A DNA stretch of 64,000 nucleotides from Thalassobius vesicularis (GTDB lineage: Bacteria > Pseudomonadota > Alphaproteobacteria > Rhodobacterales > Rhodobacteraceae). Below the pieces are notes generated by a model. That model ran no database searches. It was given only the letters and a program-made list of their open reading frames with translations, and was not told the DNA's origin. The stretch is from NCBI RefSeq assembly GCF_004799325.1, contig NZ_SSMD01000003.1, positions 124,001 to 188,000 of the forward strand, written 5' to 3'. A program made the translations under genes and the position numbers. Of the stretch, positions 37,004 through 46,386 are shown in pieces (position 1 is the stretch's first letter; each line of letters opens with the position of its first letter).

Positions 37004-38476
37004 ATGGTATCCCAGTCCCGCCCGGTTACGGTCCCCTCGACCCCTTGGTACGCGCTGTGGCGCTCGCCCTTGGGCAAGTTGTCCCTGCGCCGCCTTCTGC
37101 GGGGCGGGAGGCTGAACGATGCCGGGCGCCTGCCGCGCTACGCGGGCATCCTGATGCTGGGCGCTTCGGCGATCTGGGCACCGATCCTGGGCTACCTGGG
37201 CTCGGCCCCCGTGCGCTATGCCTCGGACATGTCGCTGATCCTGCCGGGGGCAGGGGTGTCGGCCTCGGTGAACCTCAGCGAGATCGGGCAGGCGTCGTCC
37301 TACGCGACCTCGGCGTTTTCCAGCAATTCGATCAGCCCGACCGAGACCTACAAGCGCCTGATCGCCGCCGACCGCATCCTGTCCGCCGCCGCAGCGTCGA
37401 TGAAGATGCAGACCCGCGATTTCGGCGCGCCGCGCATTACGCTGGTCGACCAGACCGGCCTGATCCACCTGCAGATGACCGGCAATTCGCCCCAGGATGC
37501 GCAGCAGCGCGGCCAAGCCGTCCTGCACGCCTTTTTCACCGAGCTTGACCGCCTGCGCGCCGACGAACAGCAAACCCGCGAGGGCGGCGGTTTGGGCGCG
37601 ATCCGCGAATACCATGCCTCGGTTCAGGCGACGCGCGACGCGATTGCCAACCTGCAGCGCGAAAGTGGGCTGTACACCGCCGAGCAATACAAAGAGCAGG
37701 TCGCCGCCACCGACCGGCTGCGCGCCGACACCGACTCCCTTCAGGCCGAGCTGGACAAACGCACCGGCGCCGTCACCAAGCTGAGCGAGAAGCTGCGCCT
37801 CGGCCCGGATCAGGCGGCAGCGGCGCTGAAGCTGTTTGCCGATGCCGAATACCTGGCGCTGGTGCAGCAGATGTCCGACAGCGCGGCCGAACTTGCCGGC
37901 CTCAGCGCCCGTTTCGGCACCCGCCATCCCGAGGTCAGCCGCGCCACCGCCGCCTACCAGACCGAGCAGGCGAAATCCCTGGCGCGCGCCGTCACCCTGA
38001 CTGAGCTGCCGATCGAGGTGCTGGAGCGTATCGACCTGGCCCCCGATGGCGCCCGCGCCGAATTGCTGGCCGAACTGGTGCGCCAAGAGACCGAGCGCGC
38101 CGGTCTGGCCGCGCAGGTCGCTGGCATGACCGCCCGCCTGAACCACGAGGATAGCCGCGTCAAACACCTGGCCCCGCTGGCCGCCCGGCTTGAGGATCTG
38201 CAACGCGATTTCGCCGTGGCCGAAGCGGTCTTTGCCTCGGCCATCGCGCGCCGCCAGTCGACCAAGTCGGACATCTACGCCTCGTACCCTCTGGTGCAGG
38301 TGCTGGAGGACCCGACCATGCCCGAGCGTCCCAGCTCTCCGAACCGCAAGCTGGCCTTGCTGGCGGGTATCGCGGCGACGTTTTTCCTGCTGATCAGTCT
38401 GGCGCTTGGCTGGGGTCGTGGGGCGATTATCGGATTGATCCTGGCCCCGCGTCCGACCCCCGAGGCGCCGAAATGA
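37004..38476 (+). CDS. Wzz/GNVR-type polysaccharide co-polymerase, no kinase domain
   Basis: A 490-residue chain-length determinant-like protein. Two transmembrane helices (about 48-67, ILMLGASAIWAPILGYLG, and about 450-470, LALLAGIAATFFLLISLALG) flank a large periplasmic domain rich in coiled coil. The Pro-rich MPERPSSPNRKLALL before the second helix is the usual PCP signature. There is no C-terminal Walker-type tyrosine kinase, so it is the kinase-free form. The ATG at 37004 has AAGGAG at a good distance. The stop overlaps the polymerase gene by 4 bases (ATGA). Confidence 0.88.
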   Translation: MVSQSRPVTVPSTPWYALWRSPLGKLSLRRLLRGGRLNDAGRLPRYAGILMLGASAIWAPILGYLGSAPVRYASDMSLILPGAGVSASVNLSEIGQASSYATSAFSSNSISPTETYKRLIAADRILSAAAASMKMQTRDFGAPRITLVDQTGLIHLQMTGNSPQDAQQRGQAVLHAFFTELDRLRADEQQTREGGGLGAIREYHASVQATRDAIANLQRESGLYTAEQYKEQVAATDRLRADTDSLQAELDKRTGAVTKLSEKLRLGPDQAAAALKLFADAEYLALVQQMSDSAAELAGLSARFGTRHPEVSRATAAYQTEQAKSLARAVTLTELPIEVLERIDLAPDGARAELLAELVRQETERAGLAAQVAGMTARLNHEDSRVKHLAPLAARLEDLQRDFAVAEAVFASAIARRQSTKSDIYASYPLVQVLEDPTMPERPSSPNRKLALLAGIAATFFLLISLALGWGRGAIIGLILAPRPTPEAPK

Positions 38477-39783
38477 CCCCGCAAAACCCGGCCGAGCGTA
38501 TGGTTTGGCGTGCTATGACCTGGACCTGGCCGTTCTACGCGTTTGGCGCGCTCTATGTCGTGGGGCCGGTGCTGGGCTGGCTTCTGGCCGGGCTGGCCGG
38601 GCTGGCGCTGTACCTTGGCCCGGCGATTCGCCCCGATCTGCGCGCCACGGGGTCTATCCCCGGTATCGTCTGGCTGTGGATGCTGGGCATGGGCGCGATG
38701 CTGGTGGCGCTGTGGTTCGGGCACCTGAACTGGGATCTGGGCACGAAAGCCTCGATCAAGTCCTCCATCGGTTGGGCCAAGGGCTGGGCCTTGCTGCCGC
38801 TGTTCATCCTGGCCGGGGCCGTGCTGCCCATCCGTCGCGCGCTGATCGTGCGGGCGCATTGCGTTGTGGGGGCGTGGACGCTGGCGCTGGCCCCCCTGAT
38901 GCTGGCCGCCCCCTATGTCGGCCTGCCCGAAAGCCTTTATACCTCGCCGCTGAAGGCCGTAGGCGGGCCGGGGCCTGAATATTTCCGCGTCTACCTGTTC
39001 ACCTGGGATCCGGCCAGCTGGACCCCGCGTTGGCAATTCTACGCGCCGTGGTCGCCCTTTGCGGCGCTGCTGGGCGTGCTGGCCGTGCTTTTCGCGCTCG
39101 AGGAAAAGAACCGCCGTTGGATGCTGATTGGCGTGGGCGGGGGGCTGCTGATGATCCTCGCCTCGAAATCGCGGATGGGTCTGGTCGGGCTTATCGCCTG
39201 CACGCTAGGGCCACGGATGCTGTCGCTGATCGCCCGCGCCTGGGCGTGGCAGCTGGCGGCGGGGCTGACCGCCTCGATGGCGGTGTTCGGAACCTGGGTG
39301 CTGCAAAAGGCGCAGGACGGTGTGCATGCGTTCTCCAGCGCTCGGGCCGACAGCTCGCGCGTACGGGCCACGTTGCAGCGCATCGCCTGGGAACGCTGGC
39401 AGGGCGAGGCGGTCTGGTTCGGCCACGGCCGGGTCGAACCCGGCCCCCACCTGGTGGAATACATGCCCATCGGCAGCCACCACACCTGGTACGGCCTGCT
39501 ATTCGTCAAGGGCCTGACCGGCGCGCTGGCGCTGGCGGTGCCGCTGCTGGCGCATCTGGGCGTGGTCCTGCACGACGCCGCGCGCAACCCGCGCGGATGG
39601 CTGCCGCTGGGCATCATGATGACGATCGTCCTGCTGTCGATGGGCGAGAATCTTGAGATCGAGGCCTACATGATCTGGCCCTCGCTGATCGTTCTGGGCC
39701 TGCACCTGCGCGAGATGGCCTCGGACCGCGAAACCGCCCCGCAGAGTGATTCGCTTGCCCAAGGGACCGCTCGCGCGATTTGA
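38473..39783 (+). CDS. Wzy/WaaL-like O-antigen polymerase or ligase
   Basis: A 436-residue polytopic membrane protein with about ten hydrophobic helices and a large periplasmic loop containing SSRADSSRVRATLQRIAWE and GHGRVEPGPHLVEYMPIGSH. It resembles the O-antigen ligase/polymerase (Wzy_C) superfamily, where such loops hold catalytic Arg and His residues. Genetic context (co-polymerase immediately upstream, 4-base overlap) favours polymerase over ligase. The sequence alone does not separate the two. Confidence 0.82.
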   Translation: MTPQNPAERMVWRAMTWTWPFYAFGALYVVGPVLGWLLAGLAGLALYLGPAIRPDLRATGSIPGIVWLWMLGMGAMLVALWFGHLNWDLGTKASIKSSIGWAKGWALLPLFILAGAVLPIRRALIVRAHCVVGAWTLALAPLMLAAPYVGLPESLYTSPLKAVGGPGPEYFRVYLFTWDPASWTPRWQFYAPWSPFAALLGVLAVLFALEEKNRRWMLIGVGGGLLMILASKSRMGLVGLIACTLGPRMLSLIARAWAWQLAAGLTASMAVFGTWVLQKAQDGVHAFSSARADSSRVRATLQRIAWERWQGEAVWFGHGRVEPGPHLVEYMPIGSHHTWYGLLFVKGLTGALALAVPLLAHLGVVLHDAARNPRGWLPLGIMMTIVLLSMGENLEIEAYMIWPSLIVLGLHLREMASDRETAPQSDSLAQGTARAI

Positions 39784-40401
39784 CATCAGCGATCTGGTAA
39801 TGTTCGGAATGGAACCTGATTGGTTCCATTTCCGAGACGACAGCCGTGCGCCCCGTGCCAATTCGGGCGAAAATGTGTCAGACGTTGGGCCGGGTGCTCG
39901 GCGGCCGGATTGTTTCACCAACGGCGACAAATTCCGACACCTTCGCGCAGATTTCACACAACTCACGCTGAATTTCCCAAGATTTTCGCAAAATCCTCTG
40001 CATTTTCGCACCAAGATCGCAGGGGATTATTTCCATTATTGTCGCCACCTGTCCGCGCGATTGGCAAAATCTGGCACAAGTTTGGCATTTGTGTGGAAAT
40101 CCTGTCTTTTTCGGGGCCGAACCTGTGAGATACTTTTCACACAAGCCCGACTGGGGGGCGATTTTGGCCGGGGGCGGCCAATCACACCGTTGCGCATCGG
40201 ATGATGCGAAGCTGCCGAATTGCTTTCGAACTGGGGGAAACCGGTCCAAAGCATCAGGATGATCGGGGCGGAACGCAGGTTCCTGCGCCTTCCCCCGTTT
40301 GCTTCGTTTTCGCTGGATGACTGCGGTCTGCACGGATCGGGCAGCGCGCTCGTCCGCTTGGCCAAGGGGCCGGGTCGCGCTGTGGGCGAAAGGGGTTTGA
40401 A
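39784..40401. other. 618-base AT-richer regulatory space before the first RTX-Hint gene
   Basis: No credible gene is seen. Composition drops in GC between about 39900 and 40150. Visible structures are a GATTTT-CGC-AAAATC palindrome (39981-39995), a sigma-54-like TGGCACAAGTTTGGCA (40072-40087) and TGTGA-N8-TCACA (40124-40141). A long 5' leader follows to the RTX start at 40402. The size and structure suggest dense regulation of the RTX gene. Confidence 0.6.
40072..40087 (+). promoter_or_regulatory. Possible sigma-54 promoter upstream of RTX-Hint gene 1
   Basis: TGGCACAAGTTTGGCA has GG and GC separated by exactly 10 bases and a perfect TGGCAC -24 element; the -12 element is TGGCA rather than TTGCA. 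It points toward the RTX gene 315 bases downstream. GG-N10-GC is common by chance in GC-rich DNA, so this is only a candidate. Confidence 0.3.
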
Positions 40402-42663
40402 ATGGCTGATTTGTTTCTGGATTGGGCCGCGATCGGGGCACCGGGATCGACTGTTCCCGGCACGACCAGCGTGGACACCGGCGGCGTCAACGTGACGGTC
40501 GGCTTTGAAACCGTGCAGCCGGGCGCCGAGGGGTACATCATGGACACCTCGACCTATGTCGGCCCCGAGGAACCCTTTGACAGCTCCGTTCTGAAACTGC
40601 TGGGCGACGGCGGCGAGGGCGACACCTCGGTCGTCACCCTGTCCTTCGATTCCGCGAACGAGGAGTTCGGCGACGACGTGCAGAACGTCAGCTTCCGCAT
40701 TCAGGACATCGACACCGGCACGGATCCGTTTACGATGCCCGGCAGCTCGATGGCCGATGTCGTCACTATCCGCGCCTATGATGCCGAAGGGAACCTAATC
40801 CCCGTCACCCTGACCCCGGGGGGCGGAATTTCCGTCAGCGGCGGCACCGCGTCCGGCATCGGCGGCAATGTGGCGCCGACGGACGTCAACGGCTCGCTTC
40901 TGGTCAATATCGCGGGCCCCGTGTCGCGGATCGAGATCGAGTATGCCAATAACGGCGACGGCGGGCAGATGGCCTATGTCACCGACGTGCATTTCCAGAC
41001 CACCGACGCCTGCGATGACCCGGACGATCCGGGCACCCGCGATGGCATCGTCATGGGCACGGGCGGGGACGACCTGATCGACACCTCGTATGACGGTGAC
41101 CCGGATGGCGATTTCGTCGACAATGGCGACAACATCTTTCCGGGCAACGATCCCGACGACGACATCATCTACGGCTACGAAGGTGATGACACGATCGAGG
41201 GCGGCAACGGCGAGGACACGATCCATGGCGGCGCAGGCTCGGACTCGATCCTGGGCGGCGAAAACCGCGATGTGATCTGGGGCGACGACACCGTCCTGAA
41301 CCTGGATGACCGCCCCGACCTGGGCTATCCGGGCCTTTATGCGGGCGACACCGATCCCGACAACAACCGCGATTACATCGACGGCGGCGACGGCGCGGAC
41401 GAGATTCACGGCGGTGACGATGCCGACACCATCTTTGGCGGGCTGGGCAGCGATTTCATCGACGGCGGCATCGACGCGGACGAGATCGACGGCGGCTCGG
41501 GCAATGACACCATCATCGGCGGCGAGGGGTCGGACACGATCGACGGCGGCTCGGGCGACGACCTGATCTATGGCGGGCTCGATCCGATCTATCCCGACGT
41601 GCTGAACCTGCCCGATGACGAGGATCTGGTCCCCGATAACGGCCGCGACCTGATCCACGGCGGCTCGGGCAACGACACTATTTACGGCGCTGATGACGAC
41701 GACACGATCTATGGCGACGCCGGCAACGATTTCCTGGACGGTCAGATCGACGACGACCTGGTTGTCGGCGGCAACGGTGACGACACGATCTATGGCGGCG
41801 ACGGCAACGACACGCTGGTCGGTGGCTCGGGCATCGACAACATGACCGGCGGCGCGGATCGCGACACCATCATCGGGATCGAGGCGGGTGAACACGCCAG
41901 CGGCGACGAGGATGGCGACGACTGGGATACGCTGATCCTGACCGGCGGCCGCAGCCGCGTCGGCACCACCACCGTTGACAGCGATGGCAACGGCTTTGAC
42001 GGCACAATCGAATTCCTGGACGACCAGGGCAACGTGATCGGGACCGCGACCTTCGAGAATATCGAAGAGATCGTGCCCTGCTTCACCCCCGGTACGCTGA
42101 TCGCGACGCCGCAGGGCGCCCGTCCGGTGGAGACCTTGAAAGAAGGAGACAAGGTCATCACGCGGGACAATGGTCTCCAGGAAATCCGCTGGATCGGGGC
42201 GAAACAGCTGTCCGGTCTGGATCTGACCCGCGCCCAGTACCTGAAACCCGTTCTGATCCGGGCCGGGGCGCTGGGGAACGACCTGCCCGAGCGGGACATG
42301 ATGGTCTCCCCGAACCACCGTGTTCTGGTCGCCGGAGATAAGACTGCCCTCTACTTTGACGAACGCGAGGTGCTGGCTGCCGCCAAGCATCTGGTCGGCA
42401 TGGACGGCATCCAAAGCGTCGACGTGCTGGGCACCACCTACATCCACTTCATGTGCGACCGCCACGAAGTGGTTCTGTCCGACGGCGCTTGGACCGAAAG
42501 CTTCCAGCCCGGCGACTACACCCTCGGCGGCATCGGAGAGGATCAGCGCCGCGAAATCCTGACGCTGTTCCCCGAACTGGCCACGCCGCGTGGCTTGCAC
42601 GATTACCAGGCCGCCCGCCGCTCTCTGAAGGGGTACGAGGCGCGCCTGCTGGTCAACGGCTAG
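40402..42663 (+). CDS. Secreted RTX protein with C-terminal Hint domain (1)
   Basis: A 753-residue acidic protein. Residues about 1-205 form an all-beta N-terminal domain without a classical signal peptide. Residues about 210-530 carry calcium-binding GGxGxDxUx repeats (GGNGEDTIHGGAGSDSILGG and others) interrupted by acidic inserts. From Cys560 (PCFTPGTLIATPQG) to about 700 is a Hedgehog/intein-type Hint domain with VSPNHRVLV and HFMCDRHEVVL, and a 50-residue tail follows. Such proteins usually leave by a type I system, which is not encoded here. Hint domains cleave at their first Cys. It is paralogous to the next gene. Confidence 0.92.
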   Translation: MADLFLDWAAIGAPGSTVPGTTSVDTGGVNVTVGFETVQPGAEGYIMDTSTYVGPEEPFDSSVLKLLGDGGEGDTSVVTLSFDSANEEFGDDVQNVSFRIQDIDTGTDPFTMPGSSMADVVTIRAYDAEGNLIPVTLTPGGGISVSGGTASGIGGNVAPTDVNGSLLVNIAGPVSRIEIEYANNGDGGQMAYVTDVHFQTTDACDDPDDPGTRDGIVMGTGGDDLIDTSYDGDPDGDFVDNGDNIFPGNDPDDDIIYGYEGDDTIEGGNGEDTIHGGAGSDSILGGENRDVIWGDDTVLNLDDRPDLGYPGLYAGDTDPDNNRDYIDGGDGADEIHGGDDADTIFGGLGSDFIDGGIDADEIDGGSGNDTIIGGEGSDTIDGGSGDDLIYGGLDPIYPDVLNLPDDEDLVPDNGRDLIHGGSGNDTIYGADDDDTIYGDAGNDFLDGQIDDDLVVGGNGDDTIYGGDGNDTLVGGSGIDNMTGGADRDTIIGIEAGEHASGDEDGDDWDTLILTGGRSRVGTTTVDSDGNGFDGTIEFLDDQGNVIGTATFENIEEIVPCFTPGTLIATPQGARPVETLKEGDKVITRDNGLQEIRWIGAKQLSGLDLTRAQYLKPVLIRAGALGNDLPERDMMVSPNHRVLVAGDKTALYFDEREVLAAAKHLVGMDGIQSVDVLGTTYIHFMCDRHEVVLSDGAWTESFQPGDYTLGGIGEDQRREILTLFPELATPRGLHDYQAARRSLKGYEARLLVNG

Positions 42664-42992
42664 TTGACCTGAGAGTTTTGCAGCGACCTGTCCGGCTGTC
42701 CGGGCAGGCCGGGAAAGGGGGCGGGGCTGTCCTCTTTTCCTGAACAGGGCCCGTCTCGCCAGACGCGGGACGGGCCAAACCTTGGAAGTGGAAACAATTC
42801 GCCTTATTTCCGCGTATTTCTGCGGAAATGTCCCATTCGTGCCCCATTCTTGCCGGGAAACCGGTGTTTAACGCCCGTAGGAATTCAATACCGGGCACGA
42901 TGGGGCAACGCACTGCAGGTGGGGCAGAGTGTTTGAAGAACCAATTTTGAACCGTCTCTCCCTCGGGACGGTCCAGTTGCAGGAGTAGGTCG
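42664..42992. other. Spacer between the two RTX-Hint genes, rich in inverted repeats
   Basis: 329 bases without a gene. GGCCCGTC...GACGGGCC (42748-42776) could form a terminator-like hairpin after the first gene, though no T run follows. ATTTCCGC-N8-GCGGAAAT (42806-42829) is a perfect 8-bp-arm inverted repeat. Two imperfect 11-base direct repeats, CCCATTCGTGC and CCCATTCTTGC, follow, and TGCCCCAT (42840-42847) is inverted at ATGGGGCA (42900-42907). The second gene therefore probably has its own controlled promoter. Confidence 0.6.
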
Positions 42993-45900
42993 GTGAGTGT
43001 GACCTTTGTTTCTTATGGTATCGACATTGTCAGCGATCCGTCGCTGGGCACTTTGTCAGGTGCAGGCAACGATGGGGCCGGTCAGATCACGCTGGACGGT
43101 GGCACCCAGATCTTCGGCGACACTCAGATCGTGGAATTTGTGGTTGAGAACGTGGCCGCCAATGGCGAATTGTCGGGCACCTCGCAGATTATCGGCCTGC
43201 GCGTCTATGACAGCCTGGCCGATTACCAGGCTGGCACCACGCTTTACACCTACGAGCCGATGAACCCCGGCCAATACGCCAATATCCAGGACGATCTGTC
43301 GGGCATCGGCGACACCTACCTGCGGTTCAACGCCAACGTGCTGGTCTCCTCGGACGCGGGCGCGCCTGCGCTGACCTCGCTCTTCGTGGCGCCGGGGACG
43401 GATGCCACCGACAATATCGGCAGCCTGACGCTCGACCGGGATACCGACGTGGATTACTCGGGCGACGGCTCGATCCAGGCGGGCACGATTGAAGAGGGCA
43501 ACACCTATTTCAACATCGCCTTCCCCGAGGCCGCCTATGGCCCGATCCCCGACGATGTCGTCACCGGCACCGCCGGCGGCGAGGTGATGGGCCTTGGCTA
43601 CACCGACCCCTCGGATGGCGACATGATCACCACCGGCGACGACCAGATCGACGGTTATCTGGGCGACGACACCATTGACGGTGACACTGGCAATGACGGC
43701 GTATTTGCAGGCGGCGGCGACGATCTGGCCACCGGCGGCGCGGGCGACGACTGGGTGCTGGGCGAGGGCGGTAACGACACGCTGACCATCGCCGACAACT
43801 GGGGCCACGACATCATCATCGGCGGCGACACCGAGGAAACCACCGGCGACACCCTTGACGCCAGCGCCGTGACTGCGGGCCTGACCGTGGATCTGTCCGG
43901 CGCGGATGCCGAGGCGGGCACCATCACCGACGGCACCAACACCGTCGATTTCAGCCAGATCGAAACCATCGTTCTTGGCTCGGGCGACGATACCGTGATC
44001 CTGGGCGATGGCGGCGGCGCGCGGATGCTGTCCGGGTTCGCCGGACCCACGGCCAATGGCGACGGCACCTTTACCGGCATCGACGTGCTGGATGTTACGG
44101 GCTTGTCCAACGGCTCGGGCTTCGGCGTCACCTCGGCCGATGTCACGTTGACCGACGATGGCAACGGCAACGCGGTTCTGACCTTTCCGGGCGGCGAAAG
44201 CCTGATCCTGCTGGGTGTCGACCCCGCCAGCCTGAACTCCATCGCCGCGCTCGAGGCGATCGGCATTCCCGCTGGTGCCACGCCCCCCGTGACGCCCCCC
44301 GCAGGCCCCGATTACGTGGTCGAAGGCACCACCGGCGACGACTTCATCGACGAATGGTACACCGGCGACCCCGAGGGCGACCGGGTGGACAACTCCGACG
44401 CCGCTGACGGCTCGAACGACGACCACATCCAGGCCGGGGACGGCAACGACACCGTGCTTGGGGGCGAAGGCGACGACCTGATCGAGGGCGAGGGCGGCAA
44501 TGACCACCTCGAAGGCGGCGCGGGCAACGACACCATGTATGGTGGCGACGGCGACGACATGTTCTGGGGCAACGATGGCGACGACGTCATCATCGGCGGC
44601 GCCGGTAACGACACGTTCGAGGGCAACTACGGCGCCGACTATATCGAGGGCGGCGACGGCGACGATTCCATCCTGGGCGACACCGGCGACGACACGCTGA
44701 TCGGCGGCGCGGGCAACGACTGGATGCGCGGCTCGGTCGGCTACGACTCGATGCTGGGCGGCGAGGGCGACGACTACATCTGGTCCGGCTTTCAGGACGA
44801 CACCATCGTTCTGGAGGACAACTTCGGCAACGACACGATCGAGATGGAAGACATCGACGAGACCTATGGCGACGTGCTGGACACCAGCCGCGTCACCTCG
44901 GATCTGGTGTTCGATCTGCGCGCCGACGTGCGCGGCGTCGGCTCGATCAGTGATGGTGTCTCGACCGCGACCTTCGAGGGCGTCGAGAACCTGATCCTCG
45001 GCGGCGGCACCAACACGATCCTGCTGGGCCTGACCTCGGGCAGCGACACGGTGCAGGGCTTTACCGGCCCTGACGATAACGGCGACGGCACCTTTACCGG
45101 CCATGACCAGATCGACCTGACCAACATGGTCGACGACACCGGCGCGCCGGTGAACACCTCGCACGTGACCGTGCTGGACGACGGCAACGGCAACGCCATC
45201 CTGCATTTCCCGGGTGGCGAGCAGCTGACCCTGATCGGCATCAGCCCGGCCTCGCTGTCCACCCCCGCAGCCCTGCACGCCATCGGCATCCCGCTGGCCC
45301 CCGGCAGCTCGGACGGCGTGGTGTCGGGCACCACCGGCGACGACCTGATCGACACCACCTATACCGGCGACCCGGACGGCGACGTCGTCGACGGCGCGGA
45401 TGGCGACAATGACGTGATCGTGGCGGGCGACGGCGACGACACCATTTTCGCAGGCGCAGGCAACGACACCGTCCACGGCGGCGCGGGGGATGATGTGATC
45501 GACGGCGGCGCGGGCTCCGACAGCCTGACCGGCGGCGCGGGCAATGACAGCTTTGCCATGGGCGCGGGCGACATCGCACAGGGCGGTGACGGCGACGACA
45601 GCTTTACCGCATCGGGGCAGGGCGGTGGCGCCATGACCCTCGACGGCGGCGAAGCGGGCGAAACCGCTGGCGACACACTGACGATCCGCGGACAAGCCAC
45701 CATCACCTACGATCCGCTGAACAGCGAAAACGGCCATGTCGAATGGCAGGACGGCACCACGCTCGACTTCACCAATATCGAGACGGTGCACTACGTCCCC
45801 TGTTTCACCCCGACCACGCTGATCAAGACCCTGCGCGGCGAAGTGCCCGCCGGACTGCTGCGTGTCGGCGACCGCGTCCTGACCCGCGACAACGGCTTCC

Positions 45901-46382
45901 AGTCGGTCTCGTGGACGGGGCATCGCGCCCTCAGCGTGGCGCAACTGGCGCAATCGACAAACCTGCGCCCGGTGCTGATCCGCAAGGGCGCCCTGGGCAA
46001 TGACATGCCCGAGCGTGATCTGCTGGTGTCTCCGCAGCACCGGATGCTGGTCGTCTCGCGTCAGGCCCAGCTGTGGTTCGGCGAGGCCGAGCTTTTCGCC
46101 CCCGCCATCGCGCTGACCTGCCTGCCCGGCGTCGAGCAGATCCAGACCCCCGGCGTGACCTATGTCCACTTCATGGCCGACCGCCACCAGGTGGTCATGG
46201 GCGACAACGCCTGGAGCGAAAGCTTCCAGCCCGGCGACCAGACCCTCTCCGGCATGGACGCCGCCCAGCGGCAAGAGCTGTTCACCCTGTTCCCTGAATT
46301 GGCAAAGGGCCAGGCCAGCCTGACCTATCCGGCGGCCCGCAAAACCCTGACCACCCGCGAAACGCGCCTGTTGGCAGGCTAA
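42993..46382 (+). CDS. Secreted RTX protein with C-terminal Hint domain (2), internally duplicated
   Basis: An 1129-residue acidic protein starting at GTG 42993 with AGGAG 7 bases upstream. After a beta-rich N-terminal domain (about 1-185) come two copies of a roughly 340-residue module: RTX repeats, then a segment with GFAGPTANGDGTFTG (about residue 347) or GFTGPDDNGDGTFTG (about 688), and PGGESLILLG or PGGEQLTLIG. A third RTX block (about 775-930) precedes the Hint domain beginning at Cys937 (PCFTPTTLI) with VSPQHRMLVV and HFMADRHQVV. The C-terminal 190 residues match the first RTX-Hint protein closely. Confidence 0.92.
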   Translation: MSVTFVSYGIDIVSDPSLGTLSGAGNDGAGQITLDGGTQIFGDTQIVEFVVENVAANGELSGTSQIIGLRVYDSLADYQAGTTLYTYEPMNPGQYANIQDDLSGIGDTYLRFNANVLVSSDAGAPALTSLFVAPGTDATDNIGSLTLDRDTDVDYSGDGSIQAGTIEEGNTYFNIAFPEAAYGPIPDDVVTGTAGGEVMGLGYTDPSDGDMITTGDDQIDGYLGDDTIDGDTGNDGVFAGGGDDLATGGAGDDWVLGEGGNDTLTIADNWGHDIIIGGDTEETTGDTLDASAVTAGLTVDLSGADAEAGTITDGTNTVDFSQIETIVLGSGDDTVILGDGGGARMLSGFAGPTANGDGTFTGIDVLDVTGLSNGSGFGVTSADVTLTDDGNGNAVLTFPGGESLILLGVDPASLNSIAALEAIGIPAGATPPVTPPAGPDYVVEGTTGDDFIDEWYTGDPEGDRVDNSDAADGSNDDHIQAGDGNDTVLGGEGDDLIEGEGGNDHLEGGAGNDTMYGGDGDDMFWGNDGDDVIIGGAGNDTFEGNYGADYIEGGDGDDSILGDTGDDTLIGGAGNDWMRGSVGYDSMLGGEGDDYIWSGFQDDTIVLEDNFGNDTIEMEDIDETYGDVLDTSRVTSDLVFDLRADVRGVGSISDGVSTATFEGVENLILGGGTNTILLGLTSGSDTVQGFTGPDDNGDGTFTGHDQIDLTNMVDDTGAPVNTSHVTVLDDGNGNAILHFPGGEQLTLIGISPASLSTPAALHAIGIPLAPGSSDGVVSGTTGDDLIDTTYTGDPDGDVVDGADGDNDVIVAGDGDDTIFAGAGNDTVHGGAGDDVIDGGAGSDSLTGGAGNDSFAMGAGDIAQGGDGDDSFTASGQGGGAMTLDGGEAGETAGDTLTIRGQATITYDPLNSENGHVEWQDGTTLDFTNIETVHYVPCFTPTTLIKTLRGEVPAGLLRVGDRVLTRDNGFQSVSWTGHRALSVAQLAQSTNLRPVLIRKGALGNDMPERDLLVSPQHRMLVVSRQAQLWFGEAELFAPAIALTCLPGVEQIQTPGVTYVHFMADRHQVVMGDNAWSESFQPGDQTLSGMDAAQRQELFTLFPELAKGQASLTYPAARKTLTTRETRLLAG

Positions 46383-46386
46383 GGGC

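Noticed and set aside
40124-40141. CRP/FNR-type site TGTGA...TCACA
   Set aside because: The spacer is 8 bases where CRP sites have 6, so it is recorded only as a symmetrical sequence.
41040-45560. Short repeated DNA units resembling tandem repeats or a CRISPR-like array
   Set aside because: The periodicity is that of the nine-residue calcium-binding repeats in the encoded proteins; there are no constant repeats with unique spacers.
40795-46274. Very long minus-strand open frames opposite both RTX-Hint genes
   Set aside because: The sense frames contain clear RTX repeats and Hint domains; the antisense products are low-complexity Val/Asp/Ala repeats produced by the repetitive DNA.
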